DNA of 7,873 nt, taken from the NCBI GenBank assembly GCA_023417745.1, contig JAEZEM010000111.1, forward strand, positions 1 through 7,873, read 5' to 3'. A program made the translations under genes and the position numbers. This DNA comes from Pseudomonadota bacterium (GTDB lineage Bacteria; Desulfobacterota; Desulfovibrionia; Desulfovibrionales; Desulfovibrionaceae). Below, in pieces: positions 1-6,296 of this stretch; the stretch's first letter is position 1, and the number at the start of each line of letters is the position of its first letter. Under the pieces are notes generated by a model that worked only from the letters and a program-made list of their open reading frames with translations, had not been told where the DNA came from and searched no databases.

Positions 1-1097
1 CCCGGGCCACGGCCCTGGCCGATGGCGCGCCCACGCTGCTCGCCGCCCCGGCCCATTCCTGCTTCGTCTCGGGCCACGCCGAATTTCGCGACATGTTTTT
101 GGTCGAGATCAATCGCGGTTGTCCCTACGGCTGCCGCTTTTGCGCCGCCGGCTACGTCTACCGTCCGCCGCGCCAGTCGCGTCTGGCCGACCTGCAAACG
201 CTCATCGAAACCGTTTCGCCGCGAAAGATCGGCCTGGTCGGCACGGCGCTGACCGATTGGCCCGAACTCATCCCGTTTCTGACCTGGCTGAAGGAGCGGG
301 GCACGAAGTTTTCCCTGTCCTCGGTGCGGGCCGATGGCCTGACGCCGGAACTACTCACCATCCTTCGGGCCGCCGGGCTTCGCACCCTGACCCTGGCCCT
401 GGAAGCCCCCAGCCCGCGCCTGCGCGCCGCCGCCAACAAGCAGCTCTCCGAGGAGGCCCTGCTCAATGCGGTGGCCCTGGCCGGCAAGCACGGCGTCAAC
501 CACCTCAAATTCTATCTTATCATCGGCTGGCCCGGCGAGACCGAGGCCGACTATGACGCCCTGCGCCCGCTGCTCGACAAGGTGGCCGCCGCCGCCTCCA
601 TTGGCGTGGGCAAGCGCGGTGTGGCCCACGCCACCTTGTCGGTGAACCCGCTGGTGCCCAAGCCCTTTACCCCCATGCAGTGGGCCCCCATGGCTTCCGA
701 GGCGGCCATTGAGGCCGGCTATGCCCGGGTGCGGGCCGCCGTCAAGGGCCTCAAAGGGTTTCGAGTGGAAACCGAAACCCCGTCCCAGGCCCGGCTCCAG
801 GGGCTTCTCGCCCGGGGGGGCGAATCGCTTTTTCCCCTGGTCGTCGCCGCCGTCGAAGCCGGCAGCTTCCGCCGGGCGCTCAAACGCTGGGACGGCGACC
901 CGGCCGCCTTCCTCGACCGGGAGCGCCCGGAAGAGGAAGTCTTTCCTTGGGATTTCATCGATAACGGCGTATCCCGCGATTACCTCTGGCGCGAATGGCA
1001 GCGCTACCAGCAAGCCGCGCCCACGGCCAAATGCCCGCCGGCCGGCTGCGGCGGCTGCAAACGGTGCGGTGTTTACGATGCCCTGGGGGAAGCGTAA
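1..1097 (+). CDS. Radical SAM protein, 5'-truncated by window edge
   Basis: The reading frame is open from the first complete codon (position 3) to TAA at 1095-1097, giving 364 residues without the N-terminus. The ATG at 93 is not the start, because conserved-looking protein (a stretch ending SGHAEFRD) continues upstream in frame. The radical SAM 4Fe-4S motif CxxxCxxC is CPYGCRFC, at window residues 40-47 (nucleotides 120-143), followed by AAGYVYRPPRQ. TIM-barrel features follow, including SSVRADGLTPE, LALEAPSPRLR and a GWPGETEADYD segment. The C-terminus carries a second cysteine cluster, C344-x4-C349-x2-C352-x2-C355, which could bind an auxiliary cluster or metal. The RGCPYGCRFCAAGYVYRP context resembles uncharacterised radical SAM proteins that often have an N-terminal B12-binding domain, but that part would lie outside the window. 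The enzyme should cleave S-adenosylmethionine to a 5'-deoxyadenosyl radical; its substrate is unknown. It is probably cotranscribed with the exporter gene 23 nt downstream. Confidence 0.9.
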   Translation, partial: RATALADGAPTLLAAPAHSCFVSGHAEFRDMFLVEINRGCPYGCRFCAAGYVYRPPRQSRLADLQTLIETVSPRKIGLVGTALTDWPELIPFLTWLKERGTKFSLSSVRADGLTPELLTILRAAGLRTLTLALEAPSPRLRAAANKQLSEEALLNAVALAGKHGVNHLKFYLIIGWPGETEADYDALRPLLDKVAAAASIGVGKRGVAHATLSVNPLVPKPFTPMQWAPMASEAAIEAGYARVRAAVKGLKGFRVETETPSQARLQGLLARGGESLFPLVVAAVEAGSFRRALKRWDGDPAAFLDRERPEEEVFPWDFIDNGVSRDYLWREWQRYQQAAPTAKCPPAGCGGCKRCGVYDALGEA

Positions 1098-1120
1098 AAG
1101 TCCGGCAAAAGGAGTCCGCC

Positions 1121-1732
1121 ATGACTTGGCCGCTGTACCTCGCCTTCATCGCCGCCGCCTCGGTGCTGCTTATCATCCCCGGCCCTACCGTCCTTATGGT
1201 CGTGGGCTACGGCCTGGCCGAAGGCCGCCGCAAGAACTGGCCGCTGGTGGCCGGCGTGGTGCTGGGCGACGCCGTGGCGCTGACCTGCTCCGTGGCCGGC
1301 CTGGGCGCGGTGCTGGCCGCCTCGGCCCAGGCCTTTACCATCCTCAAATACTGCGGCGCGCTCTATCTCCTCTATCTCGGCGTTTGCCTGATCCGCTCCG
1401 GGGCCACGGCCACGCCCAAGCTCAACATCGTGAGTAGCCGCAAGAAATTCCTCCACGCCCTGGCCGTCACCTCGGTCAATCCCAAGCCCATCCTCTTTTT
1501 CGTCGCCTTCCTGCCCCAGTTCATCAGCCACGACGCCCCGGCCGGCCCGCAACTGCTGCTTTTGGGCGCGACCTTCTGCCTGCTCTCGGCCATAAACGTG
1601 AGCCTTTTCAGCTACCTCGCCGGCACGGCCGGCAGCCGCATCCAGGACCCGCGCTTCATGCGCCGCCTCAAGGTCGCCGGCGGCGGCGTCATGGTTGGCG
1701 CGGGAGTGTTGACGGCGGCTGCGCGGCAGTAG
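1121..1732 (+). CDS. LysE/RhtB-family amino acid exporter
   Basis: This encodes 203 residues, the usual length of the LysE/RhtB family of inner-membrane exporters of amino acids or their analogues. The start is ATG 1121, preceded by AAAGGAG (1108-1114) with 6 nt spacing; the frame is open further upstream but only within the end of the radical SAM gene. Family marks are the N-terminal hydrophobic helix with PGP at residues 20-22, a second hydrophobic block at about 42-68 containing GVVLGDA, a third at about 72-92 (YLLYLG), then the conserved SVNPKPILFFVAFLPQF at 118-134. Two more hydrophobic segments follow (about 143-170 and 182-200). About six helices are expected, with no signal peptide. 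The gene follows the radical SAM gene by 23 nt and is probably on the same transcript. The substrate cannot be deduced. It converges on the response-regulator gene. Confidence 0.9.
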   Translation: MTWPLYLAFIAAASVLLIIPGPTVLMVVGYGLAEGRRKNWPLVAGVVLGDAVALTCSVAGLGAVLAASAQAFTILKYCGALYLLYLGVCLIRSGATATPKLNIVSSRKKFLHALAVTSVNPKPILFFVAFLPQFISHDAPAGPQLLLLGATFCLLSAINVSLFSYLAGTAGSRIQDPRFMRRLKVAGGGVMVGAGVLTAAARQ

Positions 1733-1762
1733 GGGAGAGAAGAGGAAGAGCGCCTCCGGCGG

Positions 1763-1785
1763 CCAAAGGGGCTGAGCCCCTTTGG
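1763..1785. terminator. Perfect hairpin between convergent genes, possible bidirectional terminator
   Basis: The arms CCAAAGGGGC (1763-1772) and GCCCCTTTGG (1776-1785) are perfectly complementary around a TGA loop, giving a 10-bp stem. It lies between the stops of the LysE-type gene (1732) and the convergent regulator gene (1837). No T-run follows on either strand, so it is not a textbook intrinsic terminator; it may act by stem strength, protect 3' ends, or be a dispersed gene-end repeat. Smaller self-complementary stretches flank it (CGCC/GGCG at 1751-1761 and CCCC/GGGG at 1789-1799). Confidence 0.55.
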
Positions 1786-1836
1786 AAACCCCAACGGGGG
1801 AGTCAGGGGATCTCGTTCGATTTATGGGCGTATTTT

Positions 1837-3246
1837 CTACCGAAATGCGTCTGCTGCAATTCCCAGCCGCTTCAGGATCTTTTGCAGCGACACCCGCTCC
1901 AGGCCCGACACCCGGGCCGCTTCCGAGACGTTGCCGCGCGTCTGCTTGAGCAGCCGCTCGACGTAGCGCCGGGTAAACGCGTCCACCACTTGCGCCTTGG
2001 CTTCGAGGTAAGGGCCGGCCGAGGCGCTCTCGGCCAGACCCTCGGCCGGGGGCGTCTCACCCATGCCCGGGTCGGCCTCGGTCACGGCCCCGGCGCTGAT
2101 GACGTCGCCGGGCGAAAAGACGGTCAGTCGCCGCACGAAATTGAACAGCTCCCGCACGTTGCCCGGCCAGTCGCGCCCGGCCAGGGCGGCCAACGCCTCG
2201 GGGGAGAACTCCTTGTCGCCGATGCCCATTTCCCGACAGGCCCGCTCCAGAAAGGCCGTGCCCAGAAGCGCGATGTCGTCGCGCCGCTCGCGCAAGGGCG
2301 GCAGGCGCACGGTCAGGACGTTTAAGCGGTAGTACAGGTCTTCGCGGAAGGTCTTGTCCGCGATCCGGGCTTCCAGATCCTGATTGGTGGAAGCCAGGAT
2401 GCGCACGTCCACCGGGATGGACTTGCTGGACCCGACCGGGCGCACCTCGCGTTCCTGGAGCACGCGCAACAGCTTGGTCTGCACGCTCATGGGGATGTCG
2501 CCGATTTCATCCAGCACCAGGATGCCGCCGCTGGCGGCCACGAACAGGCCGCGCCGGTCGCGCTCGGCTCCGGTGAACGCCCCGCGCACATGCCCGAACA
2601 GTTCGCTTTCCAGAATCTGGTCCGGGATGGCCGGGCAGTTGACGGACAAGAACGCGCCGCCGGCCCGGCGCGACAGGGAATGCACGGCTCGGGCGGCCAG
2701 CTCCTTGCCCGTGCCGGACTCGCCGCGGATGAGCACGGTGTAGTCCGAGGCGGCCACGGCGGCGATGATCTGCTTGACCTGGCGCATGGCCGCTGATTCC
2801 CCAAGCATTCCGGTCTGCGCGCCGCAGGCGGCCACGGCGGCCCGTAGCCGGCGGTTTTCGCGCAAGAGCTCGGCCCGCTCCAACCCCTTGGCGATGACCC
2901 GGGCCAGATGGTCGGATTCCACCGGCTTGGTGAGGAAATCGTAGGCCCCGGCCTTGAGCGCCAGCACGGCCGAGTCAATGTCGCCGTGGGCCGTCAGCAG
3001 CACCACGCCAAGGGACGGTTGCAGGGCCAGGGCGCGGGGCAACAGTTCCAGGCCGGACAGGCCCGGCATCCGCAGATCCGTGACCATGACGTCGCAGGGC
3101 GCGCCGGCCAGATCGTCCAGGGCGGCCTCGGCCGAGAGCACGCAGGCCAGGGCTGCCTTGGGGAGTTTGGGCGTCAAGAGACGCACCAGACCTTTGGCGA
3201 AGTCGGGCTGGTCATCGACGATGAGCACGCGGGGGCAGTCGTTCAC
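1837..3246 (-). CDS. Sigma54-dependent NtrC-family response regulator
   Basis: This 469-residue regulator has all three domains of the NtrC/ZraR class. The receiver domain (about 5-120) has the acidic pair D11-D12, phospho-acceptor D57 (VTDLRMPG), T85 and K107. The AAA+ domain (about 147-375) has Walker A GESGTGKE (175-182), the sigma54-contacting GAFTGA loop (222-227), Walker B LVLDEIGD (243-250), an ASTNQDLE sensor region and the WPGNVREL motif (360-367). The C-terminal Fis-type helix-turn-helix (about 424-464) contains GNVSEAARVSGLER. All key residues are intact, so it should be a phosphorylation-controlled activator of sigma54 RNA polymerase. The start is GTG at 3246-3244, overlapping the kinase stop as GTGA, with AGGAGG (3259-3254) 7 nt upstream inside the kinase gene. 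That implies translational coupling with its cognate kinase. The likely target is the divergent sigma54 promoter at 5809-5823 (inference). Confidence 0.95.
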   Translation of the reverse strand: MNDCPRVLIVDDQPDFAKGLVRLLTPKLPKAALACVLSAEAALDDLAGAPCDVMVTDLRMPGLSGLELLPRALALQPSLGVVLLTAHGDIDSAVLALKAGAYDFLTKPVESDHLARVIAKGLERAELLRENRRLRAAVAACGAQTGMLGESAAMRQVKQIIAAVAASDYTVLIRGESGTGKELAARAVHSLSRRAGGAFLSVNCPAIPDQILESELFGHVRGAFTGAERDRRGLFVAASGGILVLDEIGDIPMSVQTKLLRVLQEREVRPVGSSKSIPVDVRILASTNQDLEARIADKTFREDLYYRLNVLTVRLPPLRERRDDIALLGTAFLERACREMGIGDKEFSPEALAALAGRDWPGNVRELFNFVRRLTVFSPGDVISAGAVTEADPGMGETPPAEGLAESASAGPYLEAKAQVVDAFTRRYVERLLKQTRGNVSEAARVSGLERVSLQKILKRLGIAADAFR

Positions 3247-5663
3247 GAGGCGTCCTCCTGGCAGGGGCCGTGGCAGGCGGGCAGGGTCAGGGTGAAGACC
3301 GCGCCGCCGTCGTTTCGAGCTTCGATGGTTCCGCCCATGTCGCGCATGAGCCCAAACGCCACGGCCAGCCCCAGACCCGTGCCGCGTCCGGCTTCCTTGG
3401 TGGTGAAAAACGGATCGAAGATGTGGGACAGGTCGACGGCCGGGATGCCGGGGCCGTTGTCGGCCACGATGAGGCTGACCTGGCCGCCGTCTTCGGAGGC
3501 GGCTGCGGCCAGGGTGATGCGCCCTTGGCCCGGCTCGACGGCGTCCAGGGCGTTTAAGAGGAGGTTGGAGAGCACCTGTTCCAGGGCTCCGGCGTCGGCC
3601 TTGGCCAGCGGGATGCCCTCGGGCACGTCCAGGCAGAGGCTGGAATGGCGCGACTGGGCCTGGACGTCGAAGATGCGGGCCAGTCCCGAAAGCAGCGCCT
3701 TGATGTCGCAGGGGCCGGGCTTGGCCGGACGGGGCCGGGCGAAATCGAGGAGGTCGCGCAGCACCTTTTTGGCCATGACGGCGTGGCGTTCGATGACGGC
3801 CAGATCGTCCAGGGCTTGGGGATCGACCAGGGATTGGCGCAGCAGTTCGGCGTAGCAGGCGATAACGCCCAGCGGGTTGTTGATCTCGTGGGCCAGCCCG
3901 GCAGCCAGCTTGCCCACGGCCACGAGCTTTTCGGTCTGGCGCAGCTGCTCAAGCATCCGCCGTTCGGCGGTGTTTTCCCGGGCGTAGACCACAAAACGCC
4001 GGGAGTGGCCCGAGGGCGAGGCCAGGGGATAGCGGGCCACGGCAAAGGACCGGCCGCCGTCCAGGGCGATGGTGGTGGCCACGGGCGCGTCCGGTCCGGC
4101 CTCGGCGGCGTGTATGGGATCGCCGACCAGCCGGGCCGGCAGGCGCGGGGGCTCGCCGGGGTGGGGCGGCCGGTCTTCCAGGGCCCTCGCCAGCTCTCTC
4201 GCCGGCTCGTTGGCCAGGATGATGCCCGAGGCGCTGTCAATAAGCGCCAGCGGATCGGAGATGCCGTCAAAAATGGAGGCCAGCAGGGTGTTCTGGGCCA
4301 AGAGCGAATTGATGGCGTCGAGGTTTTCCAGCGCGATGCCGAGTTGCTGGCCGATGGCCCGGTAAAGATCCTCGGCCTGGGGATCGGGGCCGGGGCCGTC
4401 GGCCGGGAAGTAGAGGCGGAGTAACCCCCGGCTGACGTCGGTGGTGCGCACGGGAATAAGCGCGACGTGGTCGGCCAGGACCAGTTCGCCCACGGCCAGC
4501 AAGGCGCGCCAGTCGCCGGGCGGCGGCGGGACGGCCGCGCCCTCGGGCCAGGTGACCGAGCCGCCGCCGGAAAATTCGCACTCATAGGCGGCCCTGGACG
4601 CGCCAAATCGGCCGGCCACCCGGGCCAGGGCGGCGCTTAAGAGTTCGGAGCGGGTCTGGGAGAAGTTGAGGATGCTTAAAAGCTCCACGAAAAGCGACAC
4701 GTCCGAGCGGCGCTCGTCGGCTTCCCGGGCCAGTTCCAAGGTGCGGTCGGCCACCTTGCGCTCCAGGTTCTGGGCGTGGTCCTCGATGTTCTCCCGGGCT
4801 TCCTTGAGGCGCGAGGCCATGGCGTCGATGCCGGCGTAGATTTCCTCGATCTCGTCTTCTACAGCCACCGGCACGGCGGTTTTCGGCGTTTCCGCGACCT
4901 CCTTGGGGAAATAGCGGCGCAGCACGTCGGTTGCCCGGCGCAGGTTGACCACCACCAACCGGTCGAAAAAGACCTGCAACGTCAGATAGAAAGCGGCCAG
5001 GCCCAGGGCGAAAAGCGACAGGAAGCCCATGGTCTTGCCCTTGATCTGCCCCAGCGCCCCGGCCACGGGCACGGTGACCATGTCCAGGCCGAACAGTTCG
5101 CCGGAGTGCCGCCAGAAGCCGCGCGTGTCGCCGTAGCGTTCCAGCAGGGCCTTGGGCGCGTCGGCCGGGTCGCCGTGGCAGCGCAGGCACGACGGTTCGA
5201 AGCGCACCGGCCGGGCGGCCACGAACACTTCCTCGCCGTTTCGCTGGGTGATCTCCTCAATGCGCGTCACGTCCGGATCGGCGGCGAAACGTTCCATGAC
5301 GCCGCGCTCAAAGGCGTCGGCCTCGTAGTCGGGGTTGCGCGCCCCCATGGCCACCCGGCGATAGCGGAACTGGTCGCCCAGAGCGTTGTGGTCGCTCATG
5401 ACCTTGCGGGTGACGAACGAGGTGGACATGGCCTCCAGGATAAACGCGTCGGGCGGCAGCAGGTCGTACATGGAAGGCCGCAGCACCTCGCGCACGTAGG
5501 CCTGGACGGCCTCGACCTGGGACAGCACCAACGAGGCCTTGTGTTCGGTGTCGGTGACGAGCTGGTCGCGCAGGTTCATGGAAATGAGCACGGCGAAAAA
5601 GATGCCCAGGGCGGCCATGCTGACCGACAGGCCGACGAGGAATCGATGCTTGAGGCTTTTCAT
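3243..5663 (-). CDS. Membrane sensor histidine kinase with periplasmic heme-c (DUF3365/Tll0287-like) domain
   Basis: The protein has 806 residues. The start is ATG 5663-5661 with AAGGAG 5 nt upstream; the 15 extra in-frame codons further upstream lack such a site. It begins with a transmembrane helix (about 8-29). A periplasmic domain (about 30-209) follows, with the DUF3365 pattern: ARNPDYEADAFER (108-120), AARPVRFEPSCLRCHG (149-164) and YGDTRGFWRHSGELFG (177-192). The CLRCH motif (C159, C162, H163) should bind one covalent c-type heme. A second helix (about 212-233), a HAMP-like linker, a coiled coil (about 284-318), a GAF-like region (about 322-447) and a PAS-like region (about 458-565) come next. 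The kinase core has H592 in GLAHEINNPLG, N704 (N box), DNGPGI (735-740), FDPFFTTK (749-756) and GTGLGL (761-766). It should autophosphorylate in response to a periplasmic redox state or heme ligand and pass phosphate to the downstream regulator. The signal is unknown. Confidence 0.93.
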   Translation of the reverse strand: MKSLKHRFLVGLSVSMAALGIFFAVLISMNLRDQLVTDTEHKASLVLSQVEAVQAYVREVLRPSMYDLLPPDAFILEAMSTSFVTRKVMSDHNALGDQFRYRRVAMGARNPDYEADAFERGVMERFAADPDVTRIEEITQRNGEEVFVAARPVRFEPSCLRCHGDPADAPKALLERYGDTRGFWRHSGELFGLDMVTVPVAGALGQIKGKTMGFLSLFALGLAAFYLTLQVFFDRLVVVNLRRATDVLRRYFPKEVAETPKTAVPVAVEDEIEEIYAGIDAMASRLKEARENIEDHAQNLERKVADRTLELAREADERRSDVSLFVELLSILNFSQTRSELLSAALARVAGRFGASRAAYECEFSGGGSVTWPEGAAVPPPPGDWRALLAVGELVLADHVALIPVRTTDVSRGLLRLYFPADGPGPDPQAEDLYRAIGQQLGIALENLDAINSLLAQNTLLASIFDGISDPLALIDSASGIILANEPARELARALEDRPPHPGEPPRLPARLVGDPIHAAEAGPDAPVATTIALDGGRSFAVARYPLASPSGHSRRFVVYARENTAERRMLEQLRQTEKLVAVGKLAAGLAHEINNPLGVIACYAELLRQSLVDPQALDDLAVIERHAVMAKKVLRDLLDFARPRPAKPGPCDIKALLSGLARIFDVQAQSRHSSLCLDVPEGIPLAKADAGALEQVLSNLLLNALDAVEPGQGRITLAAAASEDGGQVSLIVADNGPGIPAVDLSHIFDPFFTTKEAGRGTGLGLAVAFGLMRDMGGTIEARNDGGAVFTLTLPACHGPCQEDAS
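3254..3259 (-). promoter_or_regulatory. Shine-Dalgarno AGGAGG for the GTG start of the response regulator
   Basis: On the minus strand AGGAGG lies 7 nt before the GTG at 3246-3244, inside the last codons of the kinase gene. It supports the GTG start and the 4-nt GTGA overlap that couples the two genes. Confidence 0.7.
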
Positions 5664-5668
5664 GTCCG

Positions 5669-5674
5669 CTCCTT
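5669..5674 (-). promoter_or_regulatory. Shine-Dalgarno AAGGAG that sets the kinase start
   Basis: AAGGAG on the minus strand is 5 nt before ATG 5663-5661. The following protein (MKSLKHRFLVGL) starts with positive charges leading into the first membrane helix, as expected for a true N-terminus, so this start is preferred to the in-frame ATG at 5708. Confidence 0.7.
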
Positions 5675-5730
5675 GACGGAATGTGGGGCCGCTTCGGGAA
5701 AAAGGCAATGCGGCCGGCCGGCGTCAGGGT

Positions 5731-5754
5731 GCTAACCAGAGTTTGCAGTTTAGC
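5731..5754. repeat. Imperfect inverted repeat, candidate enhancer site for the NtrC-type regulator
   Basis: GCTAACC (5731-5737) and GTTTAGC (5748-5754) are inverted with one mismatch around a 10-nt spacer. The centre lies about 92 nt upstream of the expected start from the sigma54 promoter (about 5835), a normal distance for a bacterial enhancer-binding protein. That it is the regulator's binding site is inference; only one copy of this motif was seen. Confidence 0.35.
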
Positions 5755-5758
5755 CCGA

Positions 5759-5774
5759 GACTTTCAAAAAAGTC
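5759..5774. repeat. Perfect inverted repeat GACTTT-N4-AAAGTC
   Basis: The 6-bp arms GACTTT (5759-5764) and AAAGTC (5769-5774) are perfectly inverted around CAAA. The centre is roughly 68 nt upstream of the expected start of the usp operon. It could be a second regulator site, or an operator acting on the kinase side of the divergent region. It has no following T-run consistent with a terminator. Confidence 0.35.
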
Positions 5775-5779
5775 ATGTT

Positions 5780-5792
5780 AAACCGGTTGGTT
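5780..5792. promoter_or_regulatory. Weak IHF-like site overlapping palindrome AACCGGTT
   Basis: On the reverse orientation of the IHF consensus (YAA-N4-TTGATW), 7 of 9 defined positions match, with mismatches at the first base and at the A of GAT. The 8-bp perfect palindrome AACCGGTT (5781-5788) lies inside it. Its place between the upstream inverted repeats and the sigma54 promoter suits a DNA-bending site, but the match is weak. Confidence 0.2.
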
Positions 5793-5808
5793 CCGCTTTG
5801 GTAAAACT

Positions 5809-5823
5809 TGGTCCCTTCTTTGC
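5809..5823 (+). promoter_or_regulatory. Sigma54 (-24/-12) promoter of the usp-transporter operon
   Basis: TGGTCCCTTCTTTGC matches TGGCAC-N5-TTGC with exact spacing between the GG and GC elements. The invariant GG (5810-5811) and GC (5822-5823) are present, as are the TT before GC and the final C of the -24 block. Two positions of the -24 block differ (T for C, C for A). Transcription should start near 5835, giving a leader of about 24 nt before ATG 5859. The divergently encoded sigma54 activator strongly supports the call. Confidence 0.75.
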
Positions 5824-5858
5824 AAATGGCCGTCGCAACTACACAAAGGAGGGGAAAC

Positions 5859-6281
5859 ATGAAGATTCTCGTAGCCCACGACGGGTCTCCCAAAGCGGAC
5901 AAGGCCCTGGAAACGGCGGCCGAGATCGCCGGCAAGTTCGGCGGCGCGCTCGTTGTCGTCAGCGTGGTGCCGGACCTGTGCCTGTCGAGCGAGGAGATCG
6001 GCGCGGAAGGCTGCGAACTGGTCTCCCGTTCGCTGTCCGAGGAAGCCGGCGGGGCCATGCGCAAGGTCAAGGCCTGGCTGGCCGACAAGGGGCTGGCGGC
6101 GGAACTGCTCGTCAAGGAAGGGCGGCCGGCCGACGGCATCCTGGACGCGGCCGACGAAGTCGACGCCGATCTTATCGTCGTCGGTTCCACGGGCAAGCAC
6201 GGGGCGCTGCGCATGCTCATGGGCAGCGTGTCGTCCCGGGTGGCGGAATACTCCACGCGCAGCGTGCTCATTGTGAAATAA
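5859..6281 (+). CDS. Universal stress protein, UspA-like, ATP-binding type
   Basis: A 140-residue single-domain cytoplasmic protein of normal family length. The start is ATG 5859, with a strong AAGGAGG (5846-5852) 6 nt upstream. The N-terminal strand MKILVAHDGSPKADKAL has the conserved Asp at position 8. The C-terminal GSTGKHGALRMLMGS (109-123) fits G-x2-G-x9-G-S, the nucleotide-binding motif of ATP-binding family members, so it is probably an ATP-binding dimer and not an UspA-type non-binder. It is the first gene of the sigma54 operon, 15 nt before the transporter gene, and may modulate or protect the transporter, as stress proteins are often encoded beside membrane transporters (inference). 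Its exact role is not deducible. Confidence 0.92.
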   Translation: MKILVAHDGSPKADKALETAAEIAGKFGGALVVVSVVPDLCLSSEEIGAEGCELVSRSLSEEAGGAMRKVKAWLADKGLAAELLVKEGRPADGILDAADEVDADLIVVGSTGKHGALRMLMGSVSSRVAEYSTRSVLIVK

Positions 6282-6296
6282 GCAGAGGGGTTTATC

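Noticed and set aside
93..95. ATG as the start of the radical SAM gene
   Set aside because: The same frame is open and reads like conserved protein back to position 3, and the SAM cysteine motif would sit only nine residues from this ATG. The gene simply runs off the window edge.
2908..3855. Long open frame on the plus strand across the regulator and kinase genes
   Set aside because: It is antisense to two genes with complete domain motifs, has low-complexity composition typical of GC-rich shadow frames, and lacks recognisable features. The same holds for the antisense frames at 4776-5735 and 6759-7799.
5664..5708. Longer kinase form starting at the ATG at 5708
   Set aside because: It adds 15 residues with no ribosome binding site, whereas ATG 5663 has AAGGAG at 5 nt and leads straight into the membrane helix.
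5724..5738. Minus-strand sigma54-like promoter (TGG-N10-GA) for the kinase operon
   Set aside because: The spacing fits, but the -12 element reads GA instead of GC and the -24 block matches poorly. No convincing sigma70 promoter was found for the kinase either.
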